From NCBI GenBank assembly GCA_030581615.1, contig JAKTTT010000004.1, positions 124,001-188,000 of the forward strand: DNA of 64,000 nucleotides, in the 5' to 3' direction. Under the pieces are notes generated by a model. It searched no databases and was not told the DNA's origin. It was given only the letters and a program-made list of their open reading frames with translations. Numbering within the stretch: position 1 is the first letter of the stretch; each line of letters opens with the position of its first letter. Source of the stretch: Alloascoidea africana (taxonomy: Eukaryota > Ascomycota > Alloascoideomycetes > Alloascoideales > Alloascoideaceae). The position numbers and the translations under genes are program-made. This document shows, piece after piece, positions 20,883 through 31,873 of the stretch.

Positions 20883-21865
20883 AATTCTTTTCTATTTGTG
20901 TAACACTTATGTTTTAGTTTAGTATGTTTAATTTATTCTTTAGAATTAGTATTGTATGAAAGAAGCAATCTTTTGGAAAAAAGATTGAAAAAACTGTTCG
21001 TAGTGGTTTACGAGCATACGGATCAGTAGAAAAAGACCTGTGATCTTTCTATTTCTGGTCCCTTTGTACAAAGACTAAATGTCACAAAATAGAAGGACCT
21101 CAACACCGTGACTTTTAAAACCTTTGCCCAGAATATGATTCAAGATATAGCAAATTTTCCATTTATTTCACTTCAATATTAAATGTGCTTCCATTCATCA
21201 TAATCATCATAGTTTCAAAGAAACCGATCTGATGTTGCAACTATTCATAAAATAAAATGAAGATAATAATGATTGATTGTGTAAACAAAAAAAAAGCAAA
21301 TGCGGCGGAAGAATTATAGCTATTATCAAAAATGCTTGCTTTGATTGAACCTATTTCCATGAAAAAAAAAAATTACTGAAAAAAAAAAGCACGGTGTAAA
21401 TCGCTGTAGGTCTCTTTATGAAGCGTTTTATAAAAAAAAAAAAAAAATGAAATGATGTGATGATAAAATGAATGGAAACACCATTAAACAAAAAAAAGGG
21501 TAGTTTCAAAAGTGTAAAAAAAAAAATCAACTTATAACGAAGCTAGAAAACTTAAGCAACGAGACCACATTCAAGCATCAACAAATTCCCCTTTAATATA
21601 GCAAAATGAACATTGAAAGCTCACTCGAAACGCCATGTATGAGAGGGTTCAGTGACACATCATAATCATGTCAAAAAGCAGAAATAAATGAGCAGCAAAG
21701 CGAGAAAAAAAAATCCCAGACTTTTTTTTTGTCTTTTTTTTAAAAAGTCGTCGCATTCTATTCTTTTCTCTTACGCAGACACACAGTGTCGGTTAGAAAA
21801 AAGCATGAGGTATTTGGAGGAGATCGGGTAAAGAGACATTAAAAGGATGAAGTTGAGTTCAAAGT
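20883..21865. other. Convergent spacer rich in A/T runs
   Basis: Nearly 1 kb between the ends of the lipase-like gene and the MSB2-like gene. It carries many homopolymer runs of 8 to 14 A or T. No ORF or RNA gene was recognised; it probably holds only two 3' UTRs and terminators. Confidence 0.4.
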
Positions 21866-24800
21866 TTAAACCCATCCAAGTGAATTCTGAGATTTTACTG
21901 GCTGAGAAATGCTAATTTCGCTTCTTGTAGGAGATGGTTCAGGTCTTAAAAAGATATTGCTACTACCATCGGAAGTAGCAGATCTCTGAGAGTTTGCAGA
22001 TCTGATGGAATATGCTGGCTCAAAGTGCTCTGACATTGGTGAACGAAGGGCGCCTCCCGCGAAACCAGCACGAATGGAGTTATTTCCCGAATCGTTTCCC
22101 TGTTCAAGCTCCATTGATCTCATAGCCTGCTTCTTTCTGTAGTGTCTGATGGCAAAGTAGATAACGGCAACGTATGCGACGCCTCCAACCACTGAGCCAA
22201 GAGCAACGCCAACAACCTTTGAAGTGGATGCATCGTCATTAAGATGATCATCGTTACCATCACCGGCCTCATCTGTATTGTCTGTGGTATCGATTCCCGA
22301 CAAACTGGTTAGGTTGGACGAGTTCTTATCAGAGGTGGAACCTGCGGAATTCGAAATCTCGGAACCTTCCAAAACTCCAAGTAACGAAATACGCGAATCA
22401 ATAAGACGCGTAATGGTTGCCTCAATCGTGGAAGGGTTGTTGTATAAATCGCTAGCACCGTCATAAATCTGGCTTTGTAACTTCTTAACGTATTTCGTAG
22501 GGTAGTAAACAGCGGCCACGGATATGATATAGTCTAGCGAAGATGACTTGTAAGGAGAAATCTCTTTCACCACAATATCTGAGTCTGTAAGATCAAATGG
22601 GAATCCGACCGCACCAGGGAGGTATTGAAACAGCTGTGCCACAGTCAAGGGATGAGAGGAGACGAAGTTATAGTTTAACTCAGAGGTGAAGCCAATACTG
22701 ATCAGAGTCGTGTCATCTGGTTGCTCAACAGTTTCTCCCTGCGTGATCATTTTGGGAACGCTGGTGGATGTTGGCAAGGCAGTCGACTCGGTTTCAATAA
22801 TTAGGCTGGTTGGAAGCCAATTGCTGCTGGAAGCCTGTTGTGTGCTTGAAAAAACACTGGACGATTCCTCAGACTCAGACTCGGAGAAAACTTTTGTGCT
22901 TGTGGAAGAATGAGAAGACTGAGTTGTGGTGGAATGGCTCTCAGAAGTAGTATCAGAATGGACTTCGCTTGCGGAGGAAGTTGTGCTGGCTTCAGCACTT
23001 GATGTACGAGACTGAACAGAAGAGCTTGTTGTTTCTAGCTCGGAAGAAGAGGACGAGGAAGCCGATTTCAATGTTTCAACAGAGCTCGAAGGAAGAACAG
23101 ATTCAGACGAAGAAACAGTACTGGAAGTTCCAGAAACCGTGGCGGACGATTCAGATGTTTCAATTGAGCTCTGAGAAGTGACCGATGAGCTAAGAGATGG
23201 CTGAGAACTCAAACTTGATGTTGGTACAACAGATGAAGAGGTTGGACTAGCCGACGAAACGGTTGACCCAGAGGATTCTGAGGTAGAATCTGATGAAGGA
23301 AGAGGTTCCGTACTAGAAGCCAACGATTGAGAAGAGGTACTGAGATCTTTACTGGTTGGTGTTGAAACGAATGGTTCAGAGCTGGTTGGGACAGATTGTG
23401 AAGAGGGCACTGCTGAGGAAATTGTAGATTGGCTTGATATCGTTGTGTCATCTGAGACAGAAGACGGTTGAGTAGGCTGACTAGTCACTGTTGAATCTTC
23501 AGAAGTTGGCACAGAGGAAGGTGGGACGGAAGAAACAGTGGGTTGGCTAGTCACTGAAGTGTCAACATCAGTAGGCTCTGTGGAAACAGAAGATAGAGTG
23601 GGCGAAACTGTTGTATCAAGACCCGATGAAGTCAAAGTTGGAGTAGCAGTCTCGGTATCGGAAGTATCTGTTGGGAGAACTGTTTCCGATGTCGAAGAAG
23701 TATCTGTGGGAACAATTGTGTCTGACGTTGATAGTGTATCAGTGGGGATAGTTTCTGTATCAGTGGGCACTATTGTTTCTGATGTTGAAGAAGTGTCTGT
23801 GGGGACAGTTTCTGTATCAGTAGGCAAAATTGTGTCCGAAGTGGATAAAGTATCTGTAGGAATGGTTTCTGTATCAGTTGGAACAATTGTTTCCGACGTG
23901 GACAATGTATCAGTTGGAATAGTTTCTGTATCAGTGGGTACTATTGTTTCTGATGTTGAGGAAGTATCAGTTGGAACAATTGTGTCCGTTGGCAGTGTAT
24001 CAGTGGGATCAATGGTTTCTGTATCAGTTGGAACAATTGTGTCCGTTGGCAGTGTATCAGTGGGAACAATAGTATCTGTCTCAGTTGGAACAATTGTGTC
24101 CGATGCTGATAATGTATCAGTGGGAACAATAGTATCTGTAGGAACAGTAGTGTCTTCTGTAGTCACCAAGGTGTCTGCGGCAGTATCCGAGGTAGGCACC
24201 AAGACATCTTCCGATGTCAAACTTGTAGGCGTATTAGTATCAGGCGTCTGAGTCTGAGTCTGAATCTGGCTCTCTGTTGTCTCCGTGGTTTCTGGAATTG
24301 GCTCATCGGCAGTGGTTAGGGCAGTCTGGCCGGTCAGAGTAGACGAGGTCTCAGTGTCTGTTGGCAGGAGAACATGGGTGTCAGGCTCGGTTGTGGAAGT
24401 ATCTGTGGTTGGGATGATTGTGGGTTCTTCCGTGGATGTAGGGAGCAGGACAGGCGTGGACTCGGCGTCCTGGGTGGTTTCCGAGACCAGGCCCTTGAAG
24501 GTCGACAAGTCTCCAGCAGAGGTCGCTATTGTGGACTCCTCGAGGTCAGACTCGGAGGTCGTTGGCAATGCAGTCAGGTCATCATCAGAGATCTCGTCTT
24601 GGGAGGAGGGCAGGGCTGAGGGCGAGGCCGCGGCGGAGGGAGTCGTGATGGCGACAGACGCATTTAGATAGTTTTCATTGGTATCTTCTCGAACTCGTAG
24701 TTTCCGAGACAACTTTTTCATTTCGACCATTCTTTTGTTAAAGTCGACATTTCTCACTCCGCCGGCCGGGAAGGCAGCTGCTAGGCCAGAAAACACCAGT

Positions 24801-24871
24801 AAATAGCATAGAAACAGCTGGAGGACAAGAGGTCCTGGTCCTCGATTTTGAGAAACTTGCACGGACACCAT
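21866..24871 (-). CDS. MSB2: MSB2-like signalling mucin, single-pass membrane sensor
   Basis: The 1001-residue product has an N-terminal hydrophobic signal (PLVLQLFLCYLLVFSGLAAA). A Ser/Thr-rich mucin region of about 650 residues follows, containing a degenerate TDT-IVPTDTETIPTDTLSTS repeat at about residues 240-400. The extracellular domain near residues 724-840 (SIGFTSELNYNFVSSHPLTV, AQLFQYLPGAVGFP, VAAVYYPTKYV) matches the positive-control domain of Msb2. One transmembrane helix (VVGVALGSVVGGVAYVAVIYF, near 885-907) and a cytoplasmic tail of about 95 residues end the protein. Msb2 acts upstream of Cdc42 in the filamentous-growth and HOG MAP kinase pathways. The mucin region is probably heavily O-mannosylated. 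The repeats also create a 237-codon antisense open frame, which is an artefact. Confidence 0.88.
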   Translation of the reverse strand: MVSVQVSQNRGPGPLVLQLFLCYLLVFSGLAAAFPAGGVRNVDFNKRMVEMKKLSRKLRVREDTNENYLNASVAITTPSAAASPSALPSSQDEISDDDLTALPTTSESDLEESTIATSAGDLSTFKGLVSETTQDAESTPVLLPTSTEEPTIIPTTDTSTTEPDTHVLLPTDTETSSTLTGQTALTTADEPIPETTETTESQIQTQTQTPDTNTPTSLTSEDVLVPTSDTAADTLVTTEDTTVPTDTIVPTDTLSASDTIVPTETDTIVPTDTLPTDTIVPTDTETIDPTDTLPTDTIVPTDTSSTSETIVPTDTETIPTDTLSTSETIVPTDTETIPTDTLSTSDTILPTDTETVPTDTSSTSETIVPTDTETIPTDTLSTSDTIVPTDTSSTSETVLPTDTSDTETATPTLTSSGLDTTVSPTLSSVSTEPTDVDTSVTSQPTVSSVPPSSVPTSEDSTVTSQPTQPSSVSDDTTISSQSTISSAVPSSQSVPTSSEPFVSTPTSKDLSTSSQSLASSTEPLPSSDSTSESSGSTVSSASPTSSSVVPTSSLSSQPSLSSSVTSQSSIETSESSATVSGTSSTVSSSESVLPSSSVETLKSASSSSSSELETTSSSVQSRTSSAEASTTSSASEVHSDTTSESHSTTTQSSHSSTSTKVFSESESEESSSVFSSTQQASSSNWLPTSLIIETESTALPTSTSVPKMITQGETVEQPDDTTLISIGFTSELNYNFVSSHPLTVAQLFQYLPGAVGFPFDLTDSDIVVKEISPYKSSSLDYIISVAAVYYPTKYVKKLQSQIYDGASDLYNNPSTIEATITRLIDSRISLLGVLEGSEISNSAGSTSDKNSSNLTSLSGIDTTDNTDEAGDGNDDHLNDDASTSKVVGVALGSVVGGVAYVAVIYFAIRHYRKKQAMRSMELEQGNDSGNNSIRAGFAGGALRSPMSEHFEPAYSIRSANSQRSATSDGSSNIFLRPEPSPTRSEISISQPVKSQNSLGWV
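23680..24150 (-). repeat. Tandem repeats inside the MSB2-like mucin domain
   Basis: Roughly ten degenerate units of about 30-60 bp encode variants of ETIVPTDTETIPTDTLSTSD. Related repeat phrases (for example GTATCAGTGGGAACAAT) recur on the plus strand, so copy number may vary among strains. Confidence 0.75.
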
Positions 24872-26202
24872 TGAAGTACGAGTGCGTGCGGTTGCAGGGC
24901 GTTATTGAGAATGAGAAACTAATAAAAAACACAAAAAAACGAAGGTAGCTAGAAGCTTTGAGAGAAAGAAGGAGGGAGCAAAAAGAAGGGCGAAGGGTAA
25001 GTGGATATCGGAATCTACAAGTATCTGGACTGGAAGATTTTGCTGGTTGTAGATAGCGAGTGACGAAGGTTAAAATGTCGATTCGGCTCGAGTTGGGAGT
25101 GTGCTAAGGGGCAGACAAAAAATCGGTGGACGATGATGGATTACGACAGGGGTATGATGATCTGTTTGGGAGCGCGAAGGTAGAAGAAAGAGCGAAAATC
25201 CAAGCGGATGCTAGTGGATGGTGAAAAGGGAAAAAAACAAATAGGAAAGAGCGTGGACGGGAAGAAAACGAGTGGGCTTCAAGGCTCCTGGAGTTGATGG
25301 GAGAAGGAAGAGAAGAGAAACCGGCGACGAAGCTCTTCTGTCTCAGACACAGACCCGGCGCCCGGGGTCCTCGCGCGGGTCGCGTTGCGGGCAGCTCGCG
25401 GCAGCGGGCACGCTTGGACGCGGAATGTGAGGCCCAGAGCGGCGGTTGCCAGGGCAATAGACACACAGGGGTTTGGCCAGCGACCCGCATGTTGGAGCCC
25501 AGAGCGGGTCCCGGTGTATATGCTTGATCCAGCCTCGAGCAGCTGTCGCAGCCTTCTCTGTCCATCCAGATTAAGCATAACGAAAAAAGGCTTTTGAGGG
25601 TCTTGTAGGCGTTTACAATTGGAGCCTGGGTCCAAGGCTGAGACCGGGACCGGGACTGGGACCGAGACCAAGCACTCTCTGAGATCTTCGGCGCGTGTCT
25701 CGCCTGCTCGCTCAGACCAAAGCACAGGATATCGATCCAAAAGCTTAAATGCCAGGCTACATTGTTTAGAAACTGGAACAGAGGATGGTGGCATATCAAC
25801 AGCTATTGGCTTACAATCTACGGCAATTGGTTATCAATACTCGATTGAAAGGATGAACATAAAAAGCTCCACTGATGAATGGTGTATTAATACGCCCATA
25901 TTCCTCATTCTCATTCTTGAGGAAAGTAGACTGGATAAAATGGCTCTAATAATAGCTAGAGCTCGTTGTTATAGCCCTCCCTCCATTAGAAAATATCTGT
26001 CAAGATCAACGCCTTCAGTTCTCGAGATTCTGGTTAAGATCCCTGTGGGCCTAATCTTAGTCCCAGTTCTGACGCTTCCGCTCTTTCTAAATAATTACAT
26101 CGTCCGCACGTCAAAAAGCGCCCTGAACTGCGAAATCCGGTACTCTGGAAAAATTTCTTTGCTGGTGTTATACTTTTTGTTTCATAAATGGTTTTTACTT
26201 TC
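24872..26202. promoter_or_regulatory. Long upstream region of the MSB2-like gene
   Basis: The 1.3-kb stretch lies upstream of the MSB2-like gene and at the 3' side of the bHLH gene. Open frames on both strands between 25.1 and 25.8 kb reflect a block of unusually GC-rich sequence, not a recognised protein. It includes the imperfect GGGACC/GAGACC hexamer array at 25640-25671. Confidence 0.4.
25640..25671. repeat. Imperfect GACCGG/GGGACC hexamer array
   Basis: About five copies of a GRGACC hexamer in a row, at the edge of the GC-rich block upstream of the MSB2-like gene. Confidence 0.5.
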
Positions 26203-27249
26203 TTAGATACTTGTTGGAACCATGGTCCCTTGTACAATGCCAAAACTTTGAAGGTCTGGAACTTTTCCTATTTGAGGATGTGGATAAACTGCTGTTACTT
26301 GGACATATTGGCTAGGGTTGTCCACTGGACCGCTCGCTGAGATGCATTGTGAGCAAGTCGTAGAATGAACATTTAGACCTGAGCCTGAGGGCTGGAGATA
26401 AACTGGACGTGGCGGATATTCCTGTTGCTGCTGCTGCTGATGCTGGACAATCGGATTACTGTCTTTATTATTGCTATTATAAACGGAAAGAGATTGTTGG
26501 GGGAATGCTTCCGATGTTAGGGGAGAAGTTGGGTATTGGTTTTGGAGAAGCAACCGATGTCTCAGCTCTTGAACTTCCAACTCCAGAGCTTCCACATATA
26601 CAGCTGCTTTCCGTAGAATAGTAGCCTTTGAATCGTTTGAATTGTGAGATGCCGGAACCGCGTTTTTCAGTCTTGCAAAACCTCCATTTATGCTTTCTCG
26701 TCTTCTCTGTTCGGATAAAATGTGTAAGCGCCGACGAGTCGTGGCAATTCTAGGACATGCTGAAGAAGCAATAGGAGTTGGTTTGCTTACTATTTTTTGA
26801 ACAGCCATTCTTCTTTTCTTTAAAGGGCTTTTGTTTTCTTCTGGTTGTTGGGATTCTTCCTCTGGGTTTATCCGTTTTGGGTTGGTAGGCTCCAGTTTCG
26901 GATCCTTCACAGCCGAATAATAGACACCACACTTAGGCACGCCCTTTTTACAAGAAACCTTGCTAGAACTGTAGGTTTCCAATGTTGTAAGGCCCTTTGA
27001 GTATTGCTGATCAAAGGCGCAAAATGCACCGTCTTTTTCTGATTCTTTGGAAGAAGGCTTGACCATGCTTTGTAGAGCCGAGATCGAAGGTAATTGCAAT
27101 TGTGATGCCATCTCTTCTTGACCTGCTTTCCATTTCCAATTTACTCCTTGCTTCAGTACACAAGTATTGCTATTTTCTTTGAAAGTATCATTTTTTCCCT
27201 CACTCGTCAGTCGACAAAAGGAATCAAACCCAGGAAGTACAGGACTCAT
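26203..27249 (-). CDS. bHLH transcription factor
   Basis: The 348-residue product contains one basic helix-loop-helix domain near residues 185-245. Its basic region is RRRLHILSEQRRRESINGGF, with the E-R-x-R-R type contacts that read E-boxes (here SEQRRR, so the usual Glu is present). After the loop (PASHNSNDSKAT) comes helix 2 ILRKAAVYVEALELEVQELR, which continues as a short leucine-repeat coil. A Lys-rich patch (PLKKRRM) lies upstream, and a poly-Gln run and Pro-rich stretch follow. The frame is open seven codons further, but those begin with GTG; the first ATG is at 27249. The exact orthologue is not recognised; only the domain is secure. Confidence 0.8.
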   Translation of the reverse strand: MSPVLPGFDSFCRLTSEGKNDTFKENSNTCVLKQGVNWKWKAGQEEMASQLQLPSISALQSMVKPSSKESEKDGAFCAFDQQYSKGLTTLETYSSSKVSCKKGVPKCGVYYSAVKDPKLEPTNPKRINPEEESQQPEENKSPLKKRRMAVQKIVSKPTPIASSACPRIATTRRRLHILSEQRRRESINGGFARLKNAVPASHNSNDSKATILRKAAVYVEALELEVQELRHRLLLQNQYPTSPLTSEAFPQQSLSVYNSNNKDSNPIVQHQQQQQQEYPPRPVYLQPSGSGLNVHSTTCSQCISASGPVDNPSQYVQVTAVYPHPQIGKVPDLQSFGIVQGTMVPTSI

Positions 27250-28458
27250 TACGGTACACAGTTTTATCACAAATCAGGGGATAAACAGTGGATATAAGTA
27301 GGATCGAATGACCTTTTTATATATGTATGATTATTTCTCAGCCATAACAACAACCGCTTGTGTCCTCGTGATACAACGGAAGCATGGGGGTGGAACTTCT
27401 ATTTTCTTTCCTCATCTTCTTTGTCAATCCATAGTCACGAGGGGCCGTGATGTCAAGAAGAAAAGACAAGAAACTCATCTTCAATGTTTGTTCTTCACAG
27501 GCAAAGACTTTTGTCTACCAGGAAGGGATCATTGAATAATGATCCATCTTTTAGATCAAGAAACAGTTTCCCCATTCCCAAACTATTGGAATAATCTCCT
27601 CAGATCGCAATTCAGTCTCACAATGCGCTTTTGGTTCGTTTATCATCCTATTGATGTAGATCTCTCAACCAAGTAACCTACAGATATTCGCTGTATGCTA
27701 TAGTCTGATCCTGGAGATCAACAGACAGGTGGCTTATGCCTCTATAGACACCAAAACGTTGGAATAGGGTCCTATTTGGGTTACTTAATACCCCCCTCTT
27801 CCTTTCTACCAATAACTACATAAATGCAATGATTAAAATCATCCAAGTCTTTACAACTTAAGAAGACAATGGAATCTGCTGTTGACATATTACTTGACGG
27901 GATACATATTTCGATGCCTCATAATTTCAGATCTTGTACAAAAGTCTTTGGTAAAAAGAGGAATATACCCAATACTCTAAACTTTAAAAGCTCAAGGGTG
28001 TGTGCCACTCTGTTTCCTTCTTTGTTTGGATCACACGGGCAAAGATGGACTTACTACTTTAATAGGAAAGTGATAATTACTGACACGTGAAATAATATAT
28101 TATTTTTTTTGGTGTTTTTTTGTATTTTTGTGGGGAACTATTTTTTTCAAAACAAGTCAAGTAGAATGCGGACCGAAAAGTTAAATGTTCTTTTCGTAGG
28201 AGTGGGAGGAGAAGGAGAGGGCAAAAGGAAAAGTAAGAACTGAACATAAAGAGTATAGAACATGTTTCATAATGGCTCAAACTTTTTTCACGTAACTTGG
28301 AACAATAGGGAGTTTTGAACGGCTTTCCGAAACAATGCAAAGATTGATCACACTATAAAGACACACAAGACTCAACTTGACGCACTTTTTGTTGGCCTTA
28401 TCTTCCATTTCCTTCTGTCTATTTTATACACAAAATTTCCCGTTTCCTATCCGACACC
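27250..28458. other. Upstream region of the bHLH gene
   Basis: 1.2 kb between the bHLH start and the FBP26 stop codon. Short open frames are unsupported. Long promoters are common for yeast regulators, so this is probably regulatory DNA; no specific site was recognised. Confidence 0.35.
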
Positions 28459-30151
28459 TTAAAAGGTCTCAATCACAGAGGTACTTTCAGAAAGTCCATC
28501 TGAAAAAGTGTTGGAGGTGGTTTTCCCACCTTCTCCCAATACAGCCGACGCTTGACGATTATTGCCATGACCACCTCCAAGTGCTTGACCTATGTTATTG
28601 GAAGCATCAAAAGAGTCGAACCCAGTGGAGCCCTTGTGACGGTAGGTACTGACAGCAGGAATATCTGCTTTTATCTTAGAGACAATCGTGCTGTAGGCTC
28701 TCGGCTCCAATTTTATCAGTGTATGAAGTGGGACATCCATCCAGGGACTCTGATCCTGAGGCACATTCATGAAGTAGGCATATATACACCTTAAGACGGC
28801 CTGGTGAGTAACGATCAAGATGTTTTCCTGGCGCTCAAGCTCCATGATGATGGGTTCCAGTCTTATAACAACGTCCCTGTACGACTCGCCTCCACGATAT
28901 CTATACTCGTACTTGTTCTCATCGCGGGCTTTAAAGTCCTCGGGGTACTCTTTTTCAATTTCTTCATAAGTCATTCCATCACAAACGCCTCCATCCAACT
29001 CGTCCAACGCTTTCCATTGAAGCTGGGGGTAATCCAGATTTCGTGCCGTCTGCTGGGTTCTCTTCAGTGTTGATGTCCAAACCGTGAGAGGCCTGTCTCC
29101 AACAGACTTTTTAACAATCGTCGGTAACATTTTTGCATATTGGTGACCTCGGGGAGAAAGGTCTGCATCTCCACCAATCTGGCCCGAGAGATTGAACATG
29201 GATTCGCCATGTCTCGAGAGCCAGATACATCTTGGCTTGATATGAATGTTCATGAGATAGTAAACTATCCGTGATTCCAAGTAAGACTCGATCCTGTTAA
29301 TTATAATCTGGGAGGAAACGTTCACAATTTTCACGTAGGTCAGATCTGGATTGTTGATGGTCTCGTAGACCTCTTCGTACTTTCTGATCCGCTCCAGAAA
29401 ATCATTCACTGCAAACTCGGGATCTTCTCCTTTATAATCCGGGCTCGTCGTCTTCACGTCGAGAATGTTGTTCATGATGAGATCCTGGTCATCGCACCAG
29501 CTCTCGATAAACATGGGCTCAATCAGGTTCTCCCGACATAGTTGTAGGATCCACTGTCTCCGATCAGCAGTGCTATTCGTGGCATCCAGAATCCCCACAA
29601 CTCCTTCTTCTTCTACAAACCATCTCATCATGTCGACGATTGCATCAGCGGCTGCCTGTTTACGAACACAGTAGGCGACCTCATTGTGGACGTCGAAAAA
29701 GTCAGCAGTCGGGTGCGCAGCCGCTTTCCGCCGGTACTTCCCCACATTGAAACACTTTGATTTAATAGATAGCCAGGATAAATACCGAACAACTGGATTC
29801 CATAGCTGTTAGACACTTGAAGAGAGGAGTCGATTATGATAGAAGCATACTTTTTTGCGCGATCAGCGACTTTCCTCGAGCAGGAAGCCCCACCCTAAAG
29901 ATAGCACCATAAACATGTTAAAAAACATGAAAACAAGAGAATCCAGACTCAACACCGAACAAAAAAAATTCGCAAATGAATCACGATGATACTAACATTA
30001 CAACACAGATTCGAACATTCTCAACCTAAAGGAATCGGCGACGGGTGTGCTCAGTCAGTAAATCAGAGTTCTCCTCCAATGGTAGCGAAAAGCCACGCAT
30101 GAGACCTGAGTCATCACCAAAACATACGTGAGAGACAGTATAGACGGGCAT
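28459..30151 (-). CDS. FBP26: Fructose-2,6-bisphosphatase / 6-phosphofructo-2-kinase family, four exons
   Basis: Exons are 30151-30128, 30025-29997, 29894-29851 and 29792-28459, giving 476 residues (S. cerevisiae Fbp26 is 452). The introns start GTATGT, GTTAGT and GTATGC and have CTGAC, TTAAC and CTAAC branch sites. Spliced, the protein reads MPVYTVSHVENVRICVVMVG, then GLPARGKSLIAQKIVRYLSW, matching Fbp26 from its first residue. The P-loop GLPARGKS is in exon 3. The bisphosphatase half has the catalytic LSRHGES, the TLKRTQQTA and RYRGGESYRD motifs and VTHQAVLR with the second catalytic His. The enzyme degrades fructose-2,6-bisphosphate, the regulator of glycolysis and gluconeogenesis, in the cytosol. 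Without the three small exons the ORF would lose the ATP-binding site and its ATG. Confidence 0.92.
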
Positions 30152-30796
30152 TCTGGCCGAAGAACAAGAAAATGGCTGAGTGGCCTATAAAAGTAAACGA
30201 GCAGTGTGTTTTCTTTCCTGTGCCGGAGTGATGAGGTTTAGTTTCAGGTTCCAATAGTTTGCGTGGTAAAGTAAGCGAAGGACAAAAAGATGGGCAGGGA
30301 GGAAGCAGAGAAGAACTTGGAGAAATAAGAATTAGCGCCCACCGTTATCAGCCAGCATTCTTCCACTCGCAATGCCTCGGTGGTCTGTGACCTACCAGAA
30401 TCGCCAGAAATGCTTCGTGGACGGCCCCGGACGATATTTCATGTCGAGAGACAGCGTATTTGGCAGCAAGCCGGCTAACTGCGCTCATGCTGGTCAGCCA
30501 TGTCGCTGGAAGAGTAGGTCGCACGCCTCATCGTCATGAGCATTCCAACGGCTTGTGTCTGAGAGCAAAAGAACTATTATTAGAGACTCTTTTTCAAACG
30601 GCTTATACAGCGAGAGAGCATGACTCTGCTACTTGGTCAGCTACTAAACATTGGATGACCAGGCATGCGATCAAACGCTGTCTAGCTGCTGTCCAGCTGC
30701 CCCATGAAACACCAGGAGCAGATATAATCCTACAAAGAGCTTTTCAGCTCTCATGGTAGAAATAATGCCTTGTCTTTTGACGGTGCATTTGTGCGT

Positions 30797-31111
30797 CTAG
30801 CACGCCCTGCCAAAGATTGATATTTCCACCCCGCTGTTGTTTGAGTATGCCCAGTCAGAATCAAGCAGTTGTAAATTTCTGCTACAATACCCATCATTGG
30901 AAAACCAGACTTGAATTGGATTGCTTGTGGGATTATCATTAACAGGAATAAAAGCAATCTGACTACAAATTCTTTCGTCTAGGAAAGACGAAGGAGCAGA
31001 CGGATCCAAGTCCAAACATGTTTGCCTGGTTGTACTGACAAGTAATGAAAAAAAGGACAAGGAAGATACATAACCAAGACTGTAACCAAACGATAAGATA
31101 GGTCTTGGCAA
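30797..31111 (-). pseudogene. Incomplete small secreted-protein-like frame
   Basis: The frame encodes up to 104 residues with a hydrophobic N-terminal part and a compact C-terminal part with several Cys (QTCLDLD, ERICSQIAFIP, NDGYCSRN, FGRAC). It has no ATG and looks like the remains of a small secreted protein. No family is recognised. It looks broken at least once. Confidence 0.25.
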
Positions 31112-31737
31112 AAATTACTGTTCTTTCAAATAAGCTTAGCATGGTCCTTTGAGCCATAAATGATAATGTTCCCCAAATGGCTCAACAATAATGGCTTTTA
31201 TAGACAATAGATTCTAGAAACACCGAATACCTCGCAAGTGAGGAATCTTATAACCAAGAACTATATACGTATCCTGCTTGTTCTATCAAGGCTTTTTCGG
31301 ATTCAATGTCGTGAGATCATCTGTATTGTCCTTAATCTAGGCTTGGATATAGATACGTTCAGACTGAGAACCGAAAGGGAAAGTCAAGGGATGATTCTAT
31401 GAAATAACAAGCTGTAGAAATGGTAGCTTCTTCTGGAATTCCAACTATGTCTGTATTTGATCTTGTAGGAAAGAATTTTAATGAGTGAGAAAACAATTGA
31501 TACGAGGAAGATTGGGAGAGTGTCAATAATTAGTATAAATCCTGTTTACTACGATGGAATCCGTGTAATGACAATCCAATAGATGTAAATCTTTAGCAAA
31601 CGAGTCCATCAGAAATACTAATTTTATTAGACAAAACATCTAATTGTTCCATCAGTCTTGGCGATAATCATTGATAAATCATAAAAGATGAAAACCGGAA
31701 TTCAGGTAATTCTCATGGAATTTAAAACTCCACATTG

Positions 31738-31873
31738 CAAGCGTGCTATAGCCTTTTGATCCCCGTTTGAGCTCGTATGAAGCGAGAATCCAGTTGGGAA
31801 AGCACACCCAGTCAAGTCTCACATTGACAGACTTGACTAATACCAAAATGTAGCCGCAATATTTGCACGCTTG
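31738..31873. repeat. Nested inverted repeat
   Basis: The outer arms CAAGCGTGC (31738-31746) and GCACGCTTG (31865-31873) enclose inner arms GTCAAGTCT (31811-31819) and AGACTTGAC (31829-31837) with a 9-nt loop. Both arm pairs are exact complements. Confidence 0.6.

Noticed and set aside
23538-24251. 237-codon plus-strand frame opposite the MSB2-like gene
   Set aside because: It is a Val/Ser repeat created by the antisense of the mucin Thr/Asp repeats and has no recognisable domain.
25104-25799. 231-codon minus-strand frame upstream of the MSB2-like gene
   Set aside because: Composition follows the GC-rich block, no domain is visible, and the opposite strand is open as well.
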